Below the pieces are notes generated by a model. It searched no databases, was not told where the DNA came from, and saw only the letters and a list, made by a program, of their open reading frames with translations. Shown here piece after piece: positions 39,796 through 39,877 of a stretch of DNA of 39,877 nt (the stretch's first letter is position 1; each line of letters opens with the position of its first letter). The translations under genes were made by a program, and so were the position numbers. The stretch is from Clostridium sp. (lineage in GTDB: Bacteria; Bacillota; Clostridia; Lachnospirales; Lachnospiraceae): contig JAETQD010000022.1 in the NCBI GenBank assembly GCA_021770825.1, positions 1-39,877 on the forward strand. Direction: 5' to 3'.

Positions 39796-39877
39796 ATGAA
39801 CATTTTACAAAAAATTTTTACAGACCATTATGAGGAAATTAAGTATACCCTTCATCCAAGAAAAACGGAGATGGAAA
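39796..39877 (+). CDS. Transposase, IS91-like group with N-terminal zinc-binding domain (partial)
   Basis: An ATG at 39796 opens a frame continuing past the right edge; 27 codons are visible. The residues begin MNILQKIFTDHYEEIKY, followed by a short Leu-His-Pro-Arg-Lys stretch. This fits the start of zinc-binding-domain transposases of the IS91/IS801 type, whose CxxC-x-H cysteines would follow beyond the edge. Recognition rests on memory of this N-terminus, and the ribosome site is weak. The preceding hairpins may belong to the element. Confidence 0.6.
   Translation, partial: MNILQKIFTDHYEEIKYTLHPRKTEME

Noticed and set aside
1-39877. CRISPR array, tRNA or rRNA genes, phage genes
   Set aside because: No regularly spaced repeats, cloverleaf-like GC-rich segments with CCA ends, or structural phage proteins were seen on either strand.

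Overview
The window looks like chromosomal DNA of an anaerobic gut Firmicute, most likely a Lachnospiraceae / Clostridium cluster XIVa relative. The reasons are the moderate GC content, strong AGGAGG-type ribosome binding sites, many sigma-A promoters with 16-17 bp spacers, dense U-tract terminators, and gene families typical of that group (DegV, WYL regulator, ferredoxin-tailed aldo/keto reductase, AsnA, a DeoB/DeoC/Cdd/uridine phosphorylase set). No rRNA, tRNA, CRISPR array or prophage is visible. The assignment is inference; no marker gene for species is present.

Layout. 0-2.6 kb: a partial gene, a DegV lipid-binding protein, and a WYL regulator followed by a small zinc-ribbon protein with a candidate operator. 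2.6-6.7 kb (minus): LysR regulator, then 2-hydroxycarboxylate transporter, membrane protein and esterase, with a repeated motif and a palindrome around the transporter promoter. 6.8-9.7 kb (plus): a closed operon of two different esterases and an ATP-grasp ligase. 9.7-10.9 kb: ferredoxin-type aldo/keto reductase. 10.9-19.0 kb (minus): an eight-gene operon made of an oligopeptide-type ABC importer (binding lipoprotein, two permeases, two ATPases), a creatininase-family amidohydrolase, a nitrilase-superfamily amidase and an RraA-like protein. It has a consensus promoter, an AT-rich operator-like palindrome just after the -10, and an internal terminator hairpin behind the binding-protein gene. 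19.2-20.2 kb: a scar where a 5'-truncated GNAT gene abuts the promoter and tail of an Rpn-type nuclease gene.

20.5-25.0 kb (minus): a flavodoxin-like reductase, a formate/nitrite-type channel, and a pyrimidine nucleoside salvage operon (uridine phosphorylase, cytidine deaminase, DeoC, DeoB). 25.2 kb (plus): PAP2-type membrane phosphatase. 25.9-29.7 kb (minus): AsnA, M24 aminopeptidase and 2-hydroxyacid dehydrogenase. 29.9 kb (plus): an unrecognised 165-residue protein. 30.4-34.4 kb (minus): a six-gene operon of methyltransferase, acetyltransferase, cysteine hydrolase, P-loop kinase-like protein, BCP peroxiredoxin and SPL-type radical SAM protein.

34.5-39.6 kb: a compact carbon-source module. 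A LysR gene lies between a minus-strand aldolase-like gene with its 2-hydroxyacid dehydrogenase and a plus-strand TRAP-type large permease with a tiny membrane partner. Both target units carry the same 28-bp operator (two CTGTTG half-sites 22 bp apart) followed at identical distance by the same promoter core, so one regulator very probably controls both. The right edge enters a transposase gene resembling the IS91 group.

The two strongest candidates for undescribed biology are the ABC/creatininase/nitrilase/RraA operon (a probable import-and-dismantle route for an unknown amide or cyclic amide) and the LysR/TRAP/aldolase/dehydrogenase regulon. In both, key catalytic positions differ from the characterised family members.
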